Assembly (NCBI GenBank): GCA_010015655.1
Contig: ML976676.1
Location: 510,109 to 574,108, forward strand
Direction: 5' to 3'
From: Bimuria novae-zelandiae CBS 107.79
Taxonomy: Eukaryota; Ascomycota; Dothideomycetes; Pleosporales; Didymosphaeriaceae
DNA: 64,000 bases
Part shown: positions 24,881 through 36,463 of the stretch, one piece after another
How positions within the stretch are numbered: the first letter of the stretch is position 1
Layout of the letters: every line of letters begins with the position of its first letter
Translations under genes and position numbers: made by a program
Notes under the pieces: generated by a model
Seen by the model: only the letters and a program-made list of their open reading frames with translations
What the model was told of the DNA's origin: nothing
Databases searched by the model: none

Positions 24881-27800
24881 TAAATAGAGGAGTATTTCCT
24901 TCTCTATATATATACCTAAAGCTTAATTATATAGATATAAAATACTTTACATTATACTATTAAAATATCCTAGCCTACTTAAGGCTACTTTATTACTAAA
25001 CTCCCTATAGGAGACGCGTATAAAATTAAGGATAAAAGGTAACAATAGTACCTTTATTAGAATAATAATCTAAGCTTCTTAAGTAGCGTAGGAGAAAGAG
25101 GGTAGTTCCTTTAGCTATCCCCCCCTTTTCTTAGGAGGACGGCCTTAGCCTTAGTAGTTTTCCGCTAGTAGTTTAATAGTAGAGCGTCTTAGGGATACTT
25201 TATATCTTTTCTAAAACTCTTTTAGCGATTTACCACTAATAGAGACGCCTAGCTCCTAAGTATTTTCTTCTTTACAGTATCCTTCCTATTTAATAAAATA
25301 CTCTTACTATTCTAACTATATATATATATATTTAGTTAATAATCTATTCTATATTATAAATATCGTCGCTAAATAGGCGTAATATATCTATAATAGGCTC
25401 TTATTTATATAGTAGCGAGGTACGGGGAGCCTATAGTTTTAATAAGAATAGATAAAAGACTAGATAGGCTTTACCTAAGTTAGCGAGTTCAACTCGGTAA
25501 GCCGTAGGTGGATTACTAATACACTTAGTAATAGTGCCTAGCCCTAGCCACTTCTAATTAATCTTTTTACTAGGCCTTATAGACTTTATATAATGATTCG
25601 AAACCTAGACCTTATCGCCTACTTTAAGGTTAAGAGGTAATTTTTTCTTATCCTAGAGCGCCTTCTAGTAGCGCTAGGCTACTTTTAGTTTCCTTTTTAT
25701 TGTTACATGGATATTATTTAGCTTAGAGGCTAGTTTAAAAGTATAAGAGCTTTTACCGTCCCCTAGTAGCTATTAAGGCTAATTTAGCTCCTTTAGGTTA
25801 TATCTAAAGTAAACTTAGAAAGGTGTATACTTAATAGTTAAATATTTACTATTATTATAGATAAACTCAGTATATAAGACCTATAGTGCCTAGTTATTCT
25901 ATTCTAGGCAATAGAAAATACGAAGATATTACTTAAGCGTTTAATTTTAGTGTTCTATTTATTTATCTATTTAGGAGTGAAAGGCCGACGTTATGATATA
26001 TCTTAAATTTAGATAGTAATAGAAATTATCCTAATACTTTACTTATATTATTAGACCTCTATTAGATAATACTAAGTCTAAATTATTATAAAGTCGTATA
26101 ACTTCTTAGATCTAGGCCTACACTAGATTAACGCTCTCCTAGTCTATCCTTATAGGTATATAATAAGCTATCTTTAAGAAATAGTCTATAATAACTAAGA
26201 TAGAATTATAAGTAACCCTAGAAAGGGGACTTAGGGTTAGGTTAGTAATAAAGTCTATAATTACGTATTACTAGGAACTAAAGTATTTTATAAGCGAGTG
26301 CGTATTACAAGCAAGTGCGCACCCCACCAACTTTATACACCTCTATATGTAAATATCTCAACCACGTTAAGAGATAATATATAGATATTAATAAGATAGA
26401 TTAAGTAATATCTAAAGTATCTTTTTTACACGAGCGTAAGTTATGCCTAGTCTCTCTACACCGCTTATAGCGCGCCAGAGCCTAGCGGCTACGACCTAAT
26501 TACTCCTCACCTTAACGCTGTTCACGCTCTATCTACTAGTTAGCCTCCTTTTAAGCGAGTATATCCTCTCCCTCTTCTTTTATTAAGGTCCCTTACCTTT
26601 ATATCTACTTCTTCTTATACTACCTATACTTTATTACTACCTTATTAGCTCTCTTAAGGCTAGTAATCTAATCGCGTATTAGCTTAGCTAAGAGTATTAT
26701 TACCTCTACCCCCTTCTTAAGCTAGCTAATCGCCTTAATAATTAAGGCTAGTAATAAGCTCTTATACCGTTATACGCGATTACGTATTAATATTAATTAA
26801 ATATTAAGCTTACGTACGTTACTTAGTATTTAAGCCTCCTAGAGAGCCTCTATTATAGTAGCTAGAGGAGTAGGCGTACGGAGCTATATATCTAGCTTTA
26901 ATAGAATAACGTCTAGCTAGAGAGGAATAAGGCCTACGCCTTAAAAGGCTAAGTAGATATTAGCTACTATAAACAATCGCGCAAAGGCTACTTTAAAGGC
27001 TAGTAAAAACTTAAGCTTTATAATATAATTAATATAGTCGCGTATTAGGCTCTTAATCTGGCGGCTATACGCGCGCTTTAATAGCGAGAAGTAGCTAATA
27101 TTAAGTAGCTATAGTAAGTAAGATAAGTACGGCGGTATATAGAGCGTATAAATATTATTCTCCTTATAAAGCTCTTAAAATTTAAGAGAGTAGTAGCTCT
27201 TATAGCTATTAAAAATAAGTAGCTAACGCGCTCTAACTACCTTATCCTTTATATACTTAATAAAGTACTTTAGCTACTTAACTTTAATCTTATTAGTTAT
27301 CTAGCTATTATTACTAATAGTAATAGCCTAGTCGCGTAGGATATCCTCTTTATACTAAATAGATAGGTAGTGCTAGCTAGTAAAGATAATAAACGGCGGG
27401 ATAGCCTAGCTACTAGCGTTAATTCCCTAAATTACTATTATATACTCGCGATTACTTAGCTAAATAGCCTTTAGTAAGCCTTTTCTTTCTAACCCTATTA
27501 TAATAAGCTAAGTTATAATCTTACCTATTATAAAGCTAACCTCGTTAAAGATATAAACGTCCTTATTATAAATACTATATTTAGCCTTTATCTACTCTAT
27601 AAGCTTGAACTAGCTCCTAATTAATATAGGATCCTTATATAGAGCTCTCTACTTATTGTACATTTAATTAAATTGCATCGTAATGCTATCTATACGCTTG
27701 ATAAAGTTACGTGGCTAGTAGACGCCAACCTAACCTTCGTCGCACATAGCGAGTAGCTTATTAGCCATATTACGTATAGCCGCGTACGTAGGCGCAAATC

Positions 27801-27899
27801 CACGCTAGTCTAGGCTAAGTATATACCTAATAATTACCTCCTCTTCTAGCTAGGTAAGCTTCTTTAAATTAGGCTAATAATTACGTTAGGTAGCCTTAC

Positions 27900-28368
27900 T
27901 GTTAGGTTCCATCTAGGATAGCTGGTCCTAAATGGGCTAAGGTTGGTTCTCGGGCAGGAATACTGGTAGGACAGGAGAGGGTTGTAGTGATAGCTTACGC
28001 TTGTCACTAGGGCGTTGGTATCGAAGGTGTGTACAGCACAATCAAATCAACAAGGTTGCTTATTTAGATCTAAACGATAGATTGATAAACAGGTTGAACA
28101 CGAATGCTGTAAGGGTATTTATGTAGGTTTATATATTTAATCCTTTTCCTGCCATCCCATAATCCTGTGCCATCCTGGATGGTTATGCCATCCAGGAGGG
28201 TTGTGCCATCCGGGAGGGTTGTGCCATCCAGGAGGGTTGTGCCATCCGGGATGGTATTCTTGGCGGGATGGTAGATCACGTGACCTCGGTAGTGCAGTCC
28301 CACCGATGGTTACCCCGCGGCTGCCCATCGTTGGTCCTCGACACTTGTAGGTCGCTCGGATCCTAACA
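27900..28368 (-). mobile_element. Solo LTR (family E) with CTTAC duplication and an 18-bp minisatellite
   Basis: A 469-bp unit with ends tgttagg and cctaaca, flanked by cttac at 27895-27899 and 28369-28373. It is an inverted copy of the solo LTR at 33892-34326: both share the block around the ggttgg/cgggcagga motifs and the block containing atctaaacgatagattgat. It is almost free of RIP, although it lies in strongly RIP-mutated DNA. It contains an atcacgtgac motif (CACGTG core) near 28274. Confidence 0.88.
28168..28257 (+). repeat. 18-bp tandem repeat inside the solo LTR
   Basis: Five consecutive 18-bp units starting tgccatcc at 28168, 28186, 28204, 28222 and 28240, of the form tgccatccaggagggttg with a/g variation. 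Because 18 is a multiple of three, the array gives repetitive six-residue readings on the minus strand, which explains the apparent ORFs there. They are not taken as genes. Confidence 0.85.
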
Positions 28369-31300
28369 CTTACTAGCGCGTTAGTAGTAGAGTATATCTT
28401 AAGAGATATTAAACGTTTATATAGCGACTACCTTACTCTAAAATTAGTTTTACTAAAGAGCTAATATAGTAAGGTATATATTAGCCTTATAAGAAGCTGG
28501 CTGGGCTTTAGTTAGGGGCCCTATAGTAGGTAGAAGTTCACGCGTTACGAAAAGTTAGTGGGGTGCGCACTCGCTTGTAATACGCACTCGCTTGTAAAAC
28601 ACGTTATCTAGAATAGGTAGTAGCTATAGAAGACTATAGGGCTTATATACCTTCGTATTAGCATATTAGCACTATTTATAATTATAGATATAGTTAGTAA
28701 TATCCTTTAATATCCTAGTCTATATATACTTCGTTATACGCACTTAAGGATTCTAGTAATACTAAAGTTTCCTAAAAGGAGGCCGTTATAGCACTCTTTA
28801 ATAGTAGCTACCTTCTCTTCTACCATGTAGGGCCGTATTAGCCTAGGCGGTGGTAAGGAAGAGCTATTAGGGTCATCTTACGCTAAATCGTCATTACTAT
28901 TGTCTAGAAGATCTAGTACTTCCTCTTTAGCTCGTTTTAGATTCTTTAAGGTTAAATCGTCCCCTAAAGTTAGCAGATTATACTCCCTTAACTCTCTAAT
29001 TTCTTTTATAAGCTTTAAGTTCTATTTATAGTTACTTTTGGCCTATATAGATACTATAAAGACTATAATCCTATTAATCTCCTTTACTAAAAGCCGTAGT
29101 ATATTTTTAAGGGATTCTATAACTACTCTATTATATTTATATTTAGCTCCTTTTATTCTAAGTATATAATCTAGGTAGTAAGATAAGGTATCTACTAAGT
29201 TTATTAACCCCTTTTAATAGGTTATAATAAAGTTATATTTAGAGAGGAATAGGTATATTTATACTTATTATAATAATAAGGTCTTCGTTTCTATAAACTA
29301 TTAAGGTTATAGTAGTCTATAAGAACTTTAAAATATTAACTTTAAAAGTAGTATCGCTAGCACTTTATATAGTTTATAATAGTAAGCAATTCTTTATTAC
29401 ATATGTTATAATATAATTAGACACTATTTATCTTCTTTAAGAAGAAACTAATAGGGTGCTACTAGGACGTACTATCCCCTTTAGGGACTAACTAGCTTAA
29501 AATAGCGCTAATAGCCTTATTAGAGGCGTTAGTTTCTACGCGAGTGTCTCTCCTGTATTCGAAGTACACAAGTATTAGGACCTATAGGAAGGCATCCTTA
29601 AGGACTTAAAATGCTTCTCTGCCTTTAGCGCCGATATCGATTTTAACGCTTTCCTCCCTCCTTATATCTAGCCCGCCTCCAGCGCTATTAAGCCCTTTTT
29701 AGGTTAACCTAGTTAAGGGCAGCGCTAATTAGGAGAAGTACTTAATAAAGTAATAATAGTAGTTTATAAAGTTAATAAAGACCCTTATATCTTATATATA
29801 TTAGGGTATTAGCTGTATTTAGATGGCTTCTATCCTTAATAGATTAAGAGAGAGTCCTTTAGGGGAGATAATAAAATTTAGGTACTCTATTAACTTAGTA
29901 TACTAATTATACTTCTTAGGTATATAAATAGCTTTACTTCTTATAAATATTATAATACTTTCTAAATATATACTTTATATTCGTCCATAGTCTCTAAGAA
30001 GATTAGGATATTATCTAAATATATAATATAGGTCTTATTAACTAGTTTTATTATTATTTAAGATATAAGCCACTAGAACTACCTAAGTACATTTATTAGG
30101 CTAAAAGATATAATTATATATTTAAAATAGCTATACTGTGTACGGAAAGCGGTCTTCTACTTATTACCTTCTATAATACGGACCCTATAGTAAGCCTTAC
30201 GTAAGTCGAACTCAGTATAGATCTTTATCTTAATAAGGCAATCTAGTAACTCTATAATTAGTAGTAGAGTGCTCCGATTCTTAATTATAATCTTATTTAA
30301 GTCGCAATAGTCTATATAAAGCCTAAGGCCACTATCCTTTTTCTTTAAAAAGAGAATTAGCACCCTAGTAGGTAACTTTAATCTCCGGATCTAACCTCTT
30401 TTAAGGTATCCCTTAATATACTTCTTAATAACCTCTAATTCTAATATTAAAAGATTATATTTAAGAAAGTATAGTAGGGACGCTCTAGACTTAATATTAA
30501 TCCTTAAGTTATTTAGACTATAGTCTACTAGTACCTTAAAGTCTTTATTAGAGGTAAAGTCTATAAAATTAGAATACTCCTCTAGTAATAACTACCTATT
30601 ACGCCTACTAGGGTTACTTTAAATCTTTTATTTAACTATACTAATTAAATAGGTAAAGACCTATAAGTAGGGATTATATATAGTATACTTAAACTCTTCT
30701 ATATCCTCTATAGCTATCCTCTTAAAGGGAATCTTTAACTTATCTAGGTTACCCCTAAAGAGTACCTAATGCGTTATAACGTTTACCTTTAAAGCTTCTT
30801 AGTTAAACTAAAATAAGCCTAGGAAGATCATATACTAAAGGAGATTAGTAACTATAAAAGGAATTAGTTAAGTTTATTTTTAGTGTTAAGAGTCTATTAA
30901 CTCTATTTCGGCTATAGTAGTACTATATATAGTAATTTTAGACCTATTTATAGTAGTTACTAGTAAATCTTCTAAAGAAAGGACATTAAGCTCTATCTCT
31001 TTAGCTAACTTACCTAAGATAAGATTAAGAGCTAAGCCTATATTTATAAGAACGTTAACACTGCCACTATTCTTAACTCTAGTCTTTATAGTAATAATAT
31101 TTTTTTGCGAGTTATATAACTAGTTAAATAGATAGCTAACGTCCTTAACCTTTAAAAGGCGACTTATATAGCTAATAATAATATTAATATAAATAGTAAA
31201 GGTGGCTATAATTCCTTTCGCCCCTTACCTTTTCCTAATAAGAAGGATTAATTCTTTACTTTAATAGAACCTATAGCTACCAGTTTACCTTTATTAGGAT

Positions 31301-32699
31301 AGATAGGGCTATAGTAGCCTAATTAGCTATAATAGTAGTATATTACTAAGAAAGGTACCTTCTTAGCACTAGCTTACATTTTAGTATACTAGTTTATACT
31401 ATTTTATCCCTAGTAGCTTCCTTTAACGCATTTTAGAGGTTTTAGTAGTTCTCCTAATTCTAGAGGTAATATTTTAGAGCCTTTTACTTTTAGCGAGGCT
31501 GGCTTGTCCGCCTTTAGAGTTTTCTAAATTTTCTAGAAAACGATGGCTTTCTCTTACGCCTTCGCAATAGTGTTATACTAGGATTCTTCTAGGGTATAGA
31601 GCTTCTCTTATATTTAGGTATTAAGGTATCTAATATAACTTAATACACGCTAGGGCTTTTACTTCTTATTAAATATATTAAGTTCGTCCTAAAATAGCTA
31701 AATATAGTCTAGAAGTTCTAATAGCGACTATCCTAGATATTATATATAAGCCTTTAAGGTATTAAAGGCGTTCTACGAGCGTTACGCTAGAGTACTAAAG
31801 GTATTTAGTATTTTATCTTTTAATACTTACTAAGTCTTCCACTAATAAGGACCTTAGCTATATTATAATATAACCTTAGTATTCTAAATAGTCTATAGCA
31901 CGTTATTAATATAAGTAATAGTAAATTTAATCTTTATTTCTTCTATAGGAAAATAGATTATAGATTAGTAAAAGTAACAATTATAGTCGTCCCTCTAAAG
32001 ATTAAAATTAAAATAATCCTTCTTTTTATATTTATAGGGGGACTTAGGTGGCGGAGGGTATATTACTAGAAATAATAGAGGTATAACTAGTACCTTTATA
32101 ACTAGTATAGTCTTAATTATAGCGCCCTAGTTACCTTATTTATAGCGCTTACGTATCTTAATAATATAAGCTATCTCTTCTTTATCCTAAATACTATAGA
32201 GCTATTTATAGGCTTCTTTAATTATTACCTAAGGATAAAGTTCTATTAAAGATATTAGAGTGCTCCTAGTCGCACTAGCGGGTAGTGTTATGCCCGAGGC
32301 AACGTAGAGACTAGGCGGGGCCTAACTAGCGCTAGTAGGCACTAAGTGCTCTAGATATAAGGCTTCTTCCCTTAATTAGGCATTATAGGCCTAGTTATTT
32401 TCCGCGCAAAGGTCGTCGTAGGTCTCTATTACTTATAGTTCGGAAAGCTTAGAAGTGCCGTAGACAGCAGTCTATCTAGTAATCTTAGGAGGTATATTAT
32501 ACTAAATTACTTCTATAGGTAGGTAGTAATTTAAATATAAGGAGATAGGATTTATAGTAATATAGTATAAATATATAAGACGTATAATAGGTGTATTCTT
32601 AGGGAGAAACGAATTACTACTAAGTTAGAGTCCTAGTAGCGTAAGCCATATACACCTTGTTACATAATCTAAGCCGGTAACGTGATAATATAGAAGCTT

Positions 32700-33440
32700 T
32701 ATTAATCGCTCTACCACCTATCTATTTAAAATAAGCTACTTAAGTATAAGATAGATAGAATTAAGTAGATCTTATCTAATAAGGAGAAGCCTAAGAAGAA
32801 GAGCAAAGCTTTAGATCTATAATAGTATAAGGAGTATTATAGTAGAGCTATCTTCTAGTTACTAAGGAAGGTAAGGGAGGTATATATTTGTTAATTAGTA
32901 AAGGAGTAAGAAGAGAAGGAGTAGTAGCTCTAAAAAGCTAAGATAGCTAAGTTAAAGAACGTAGCTAAGATATATAAAGAAAATATTATAGTAGAGAAGC
33001 ATATAGCACGAGAGAAGGCTAAGAAGATAAAGGAGAAGGAGAATGCTAAGAAGGCTATAGAGCGCGCAGCCTAGAAGTCTACTCACAACACTATAAAAGC
33101 TCTACAATCTTCCTAAAAGGGTAAGAGAAAGGCTTCGCAGCTATCTCTATAGAGTAATAAGTATTAGAAACGTAGGGTTAATACTATATATATTAGGGAG
33201 GCTTTAAAGGGCGTATCTACTACCCTAACTCTCTTAATATATCACGGCCATAACGTTAAGCTTCTAGATAGATATAAGTAGTATAAGTTAATTATAAATA
33301 CTAATAGAGCTCTCTACTAAAAAAAAATTACAATAATATCTATTATAGGTAGCTTTATAGCCTTATTTTTGCGTAAGTTATTTTGGTGTTACCCGCGCAT
33401 TACGCGAATCCGCGCATTACGCGCACGGACACGGTACCGT
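32700..33440 (+). pseudogene. 3' fragment of a pogo-type transposase gene
   Basis: The plus-strand reading is a Lys/Arg/Ala-rich coiled-coil tail (E-K-A-K-K-I-K-E-K-E-N-A-K-K blocks at about 33010-33060), followed by G-K-R-K-A-S-Q and ending near Y-H-G-H-N-V-K-L-L-D-R-Y-K at about 33250-33290. This layout is typical of the C-terminus of fungal pogo transposases. A TIR-like end with repeated gcgcattacgcg lies at 33395-33440. The N-terminal two thirds are missing; the left side abuts the Gypsy A leader. Confidence 0.55.
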
Positions 33441-33445
33441 GTTTT

Positions 33446-33617
33446 TGTTATAAAAGGCACCTTACTAGAGCTTTCTGCGCTAGCTAGGGTTGAGCCAAGT
33501 AGCCAAGTAGCCAAGCACGCGATCTCCTAAACCTATAAATAGCTAGTTATTATAGAGCTTCCTCTCTTTAATAAACTTTATTTTTAAGCTTTTTAATTAT
33601 TATACCTGTGCGCTATA
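33446..33617 (+). repeat. Left LTR of family D
   Basis: A 172-bp LTR. It shares the agccaagtagccaagcacgc block and the ctcctaaa...ataaa block with 35640-35811 and with the unmutated copy at 49561-49744. Confidence 0.65.
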
Positions 33618-33891
33618 GTTAAAAGCCTAGTACTTTTATAATATTTTATAATATACTTACTTTATACTAGCTAATAATTATAATAGTAAACTATTTTTTA
33701 CTCTTTATTATTCTTACGCTTACGTATTAACGCTTATAACCTATAATAGAGCTAAATTATATAATAACTACTATAAAACTTCTAGTAAGTAATTAACTTA
33801 TAAATTATAACTTATTCCTACCTTAGTACGCGTAGCTTAAGTACCACGCGAAGGCTTAAAGAATATAAAATTATATTAATTTTAAAGCTTC

Positions 33892-34326
33892 TGTTAGGAT
33901 CCGTTGAGACCCAACATGACGCGAGGCGGGGCATGGCCACTTATCCGTGCGACCAGCCAAGGTTCCTGACTCAGCCACAGATCACGTGACCATGTCACGC
34001 GTCCCAGAAGTATCGGGCGTCCCAGAAGTATCTTGGCATATGGGACTTTGGGATTCTTGGGACACCTGGGATTCGTGGGACGAGTCATGTATATAGGGAC
34101 ACGAGGATAGTCTTCTATCATCGTGTTTAACCTGTTTATTAATCTATCGTTTGGATCTGAATAAGCAACCTGGTTGATTTAATTGTGTTATACCCACCTT
34201 TAATACTAACGCCCCAGTGACAAGCGCAAGCTATCACTACGACCCTCTCTCGTCCTACTACAGTATTCCTGCCCGAGAACCAACCTTAGCCCCTTAGGGA
34301 CCAGCTACCCCTTTGGGATCTTAACA
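33892..34326 (+). mobile_element. Solo LTR (family E) with GCTTC target duplication
   Basis: A 435-bp unit with ends tgttaggatc and gatcttaaca, flanked by gcttc at 33887-33891 and 34327-34331. It is the inverted relative of 27900-28368 and, like it, barely RIP-mutated. The middle holds an 18-bp-period array (from 33999; units gcgtcccagaagtatcgg and then diverged ones) with a unit sequence different from that in the other copy. An atcacgtgac motif is conserved at 33981. Confidence 0.88.
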
Positions 34327-35275
34327 GCTTCTAAGTAAATAAATATACACGACTAGGCTCTAGAGCTACTAGATATAAATACTAAGGGTAAGCCCTATAT
34401 ATAATAGCTTAAGCGGTATAAGCTAGAATTTACTATTTATAATTAGCTTATAATAAAGCTTTAGGCACTCTAGAACTAGGTCTATACTATAGTTAATTTA
34501 TAAAGGCTAAAGCTTATAATGCTATAGTTAAGTAAGTAGTAGACGCTATAGGCGCTAATTAAAGAACTTAAGAATAATCTCTATCTAAGCAATAATAATT
34601 AGAAGGAGCAGGTACGATATATATATAGAGAGATTCCCCTACGCCCACAGAGCAGCAGAATAACAGACATAACTAAATGGCTATCCGAATGGAACCGAGC
34701 ACACGCCAACGCTATACTCCTAGATCTCTTAGAGATAAAGGGTACGCTGCTAATAAAGGATTTCCCACGCTTAGCACTACGATATAACTATAAGTAGGCT
34801 TAGAGAGAGCTTAATAACCTATTGCGACCAGGCGTAGTAGTAACTCTATCTCTAGAAGGATACGCTCGCTGGCTTGCGCAGCTCGACTAAATAACTAAGT
34901 ACGCAGGTATATATGCTACGCTTAGAGGGCGCACTCTTAATATAAGCTATAAGTGCCTATATAGAGTAAATAGCTAGTATTAATAGGAGCCTATAAAGTG
35001 TAACCACCTTTAGTACGCGCTTTAGGGAGAAGCTTTTTATAAGCTTTATAATAAGCCTATAAGTAAGAAGATTAGTGAAATTAAAAGCTAGATTTAAAAG
35101 GAATAGTAAAAAGTATTATTAACTAAGCTTAAGTGTAAGGGGTAGGTAGTAAACCCTCCTTTAGTTTTTTTAGGGAATATTAAAGTATAGATTATAATAA
35201 GTCTATAAGTAAGTAAATCTTTACTAGCTAGGCGCTATAATCTTATAGCTACCTATTTTTTATATTTATATACGC

Positions 35276-35485
35276 AGGTACTCGTACGGGTTACGTTATA
35301 AGTAAATAGTTACCCTTAAACGTTTATTAAAGCTCTATAGTAAAAGTACGCTACTCCTTTTATTTTTTTATCTTTTTATATAAGTACTCGCGCGGGTCAC
35401 GTTGCCAGTAAATAATTACTTTTAAATATTTATTAAAGCTTTATAGTAAAAGTACGCTGCTCCCTTTTCTTCTTTACCTTTTTTC
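35276..35485 (+). repeat. 106-bp tandem duplication
   Basis: Two copies of a unit of about 106 bp: actcgtacgggttacgt at 35280 and actcgcgcgggtcacgt at 35386. Each is followed by agtaaata...tattaaagct...aaaagtacgct. Differences are mainly transitions. It lies just inside the right LTR of the family D element. Confidence 0.75.
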
Positions 35486-35639
35486 TAGAACTATATATAA
35501 ACTAGCTACTTAGACTAATTACCTAGCGAGCTAAGGATCTAAGCTAGACGCTTTTTAAGCTTTATACGCAAGTTTACTACCTTTTATACTTTAAGTTACT
35601 ATTTAGCTTATTATGCTATGCTATATAAGCTAGAGGGTA

Positions 35640-35811
35640 TATTATAAAAGATACCTTACTAGAGCTTTCTATACTAGCTAAAGTTAAGCTAAGTAGCTAA
35701 GTAGCTAAGCACGCGATCCCCTAAACTTATAACTAGCTAGTTATTATAGAGCTTCCTCTCTTTAATAGACTTAGTTTTCGAGCTCCTTGATCGTTGTGAC
35801 TATGCGCCACA
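35640..35811 (+). repeat. Right LTR of family D
   Basis: 172-bp partner of 33446-33617. The end ctatgcgccaca keeps the terminal CA. Confidence 0.65.
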
Positions 35812-36450
35812 ATTACGCTAACTATAAAAAATATATTAACCTTTAGTCTAATATATAGTATATCTCTAGAATAGCTATAGCTAGATAGAGACTATTTACA
35901 TAACTACCTTTAATATAGCTTTATTATATAGTGTAATATCTTATACGCTTCGCTAGTACTATTTACTAAAAAGCCTAAGGGGAGGGTAGCGCTTCTATAA
36001 TAACTACTATAAGCTTAATACTATTATCAAGAAGGATACCTACCCTATCCCGCTAATCTAAGAGACTCTTATATAACTTGCCTATACTAAGGTATTTACT
36101 AAACTAGACGTAAGATAAGCTTTCTACTATATCTTGTGAGGTAAAGATGCTAAGGATCTAACTACCGTGTATATATACTATAGTAACTATAAGTACTATA
36201 TATTATCTTTTAGTCTCTATAATAGTCCTATAACCTTCTAGTGTTATATTAATAGAATCATATACGTCCTATTTAATAACTTCTATATAGCCTACGTAGA
36301 TAATATCCTTATCTACTTAGACAACCTACTATAATATAAGGAGTATATTACTTAAGTACTAAAATAACTCCATAATATAGATTACTAAGTTAATATTAAA
36401 AAAAGCGAGTTTATAGAAATAAAAATAAAGTTCTTTAGCATTACCCTGCC
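35812..36450 (+). pseudogene. Gypsy E reverse transcriptase, 5' part
   Basis: A plus-strand reading from about 35985 gives Y-Y-K-L-N-T-I-I-K-K-D-T-Y-P-I-P-L-I, then T-K-L-D-V near 36100. The catalytic box A-Y-V-D-N-I-L-I-Y is at about 36290-36320, with the second Asp (the codon preceded by T) changed to Asn. This is Ty3/Gypsy RT. It runs into the pogo insertion at about 36464, just after K-S-E-F. Gag and protease of this element are not found directly upstream, where the family D LTR lies. Confidence 0.7.
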
Positions 36451-36463
36451 GAGACAGTCAGTG

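Larger units (their letters stand above)
26400..28500 (-). pseudogene. Pogo-type DDE transposase, degenerate
   Basis: Minus-strand blocks recall the fungal DDE_1 superfamily. One block at about 27725-27660 reads P-R-N-F-I-K-R-I-D-S-I. The first catalytic region at about 27565-27530 reads Y-I-F-N-E-V-S-F-I-I-G, where the usual Asp is Asn. The C-terminal part at about 27270-26450 is Ala/Lys/Arg-rich. The solo LTR at 27900-28368 interrupts the N-terminal third. Numerous TAG/TAA codons show it is dead; it would have cut and pasted the element at TA sites. Confidence 0.65.
26281..28604 (-). mobile_element. Pogo/Tc1-mariner-type DNA transposon nested in Gypsy A
   Basis: Terminal inverted repeats of about 45 bp: left end 26281-26325, right end 28560-28604, sharing acaagcgagtgcgtattaca-type motifs. 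Flanks are TA at 26279-26280 and 28605-28606, the Tc1/mariner target duplication. Removing the nested solo LTR leaves about 1.85 kb, the usual size of Fot1/pogo elements. Each TIR carries an internal doublet of the AAGCGAGTGCG motif. Confidence 0.82.
24880..32690 (-). mobile_element. Gypsy A: degenerate Ty3/Gypsy element, split by a pogo transposon
   Basis: Minus-strand gag-pol in Gypsy order: gag (about 32430-31300), zinc knuckle (about 31345-31310), RT (about 30360-29950), then, beyond the pogo insertion, integrase (about 26240-26080) and a weak chromodomain-like stretch (about 25350-25230). Without the 2.3-kb pogo insertion it is about 5.5 kb. I could not match its two LTRs to each other, so both ends are approximate. 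A purine run on the minus strand (complement of 25121-25140) may be the polypurine tract. Confidence 0.6.
33446..35811 (+). mobile_element. Short LTR element (family D) with gag-like remnant
   Basis: Two related 172-bp LTRs (33446-33617 and 35640-35811) begin t[g/a]ttataaaag and end with a gcgccaca-type terminus, like the solo LTR at 49561-49744. The interior, without the solo LTR at 33892-34326, is only about 1.6 kb. It holds a gag-like stretch (about 34620-34980) reading as a helix-rich segment (I-T-K-W-L-S-E-W-N-R-A-H and following) that is only lightly RIP-mutated. No pol is seen inside, so this is a deletion derivative or a non-autonomous element. No target duplication matches the outer flanks, so the two LTRs may come from different insertions. 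Confidence 0.5.

Noticed and set aside
28070..28328. Two overlapping minus-strand ORFs with a D-G-T-T-L-type repeat, resembling a repetitive surface protein
   Set aside because: They are translations of the 18-bp minisatellite inside a solo LTR with a clear target duplication; no promoter, introns or domain.
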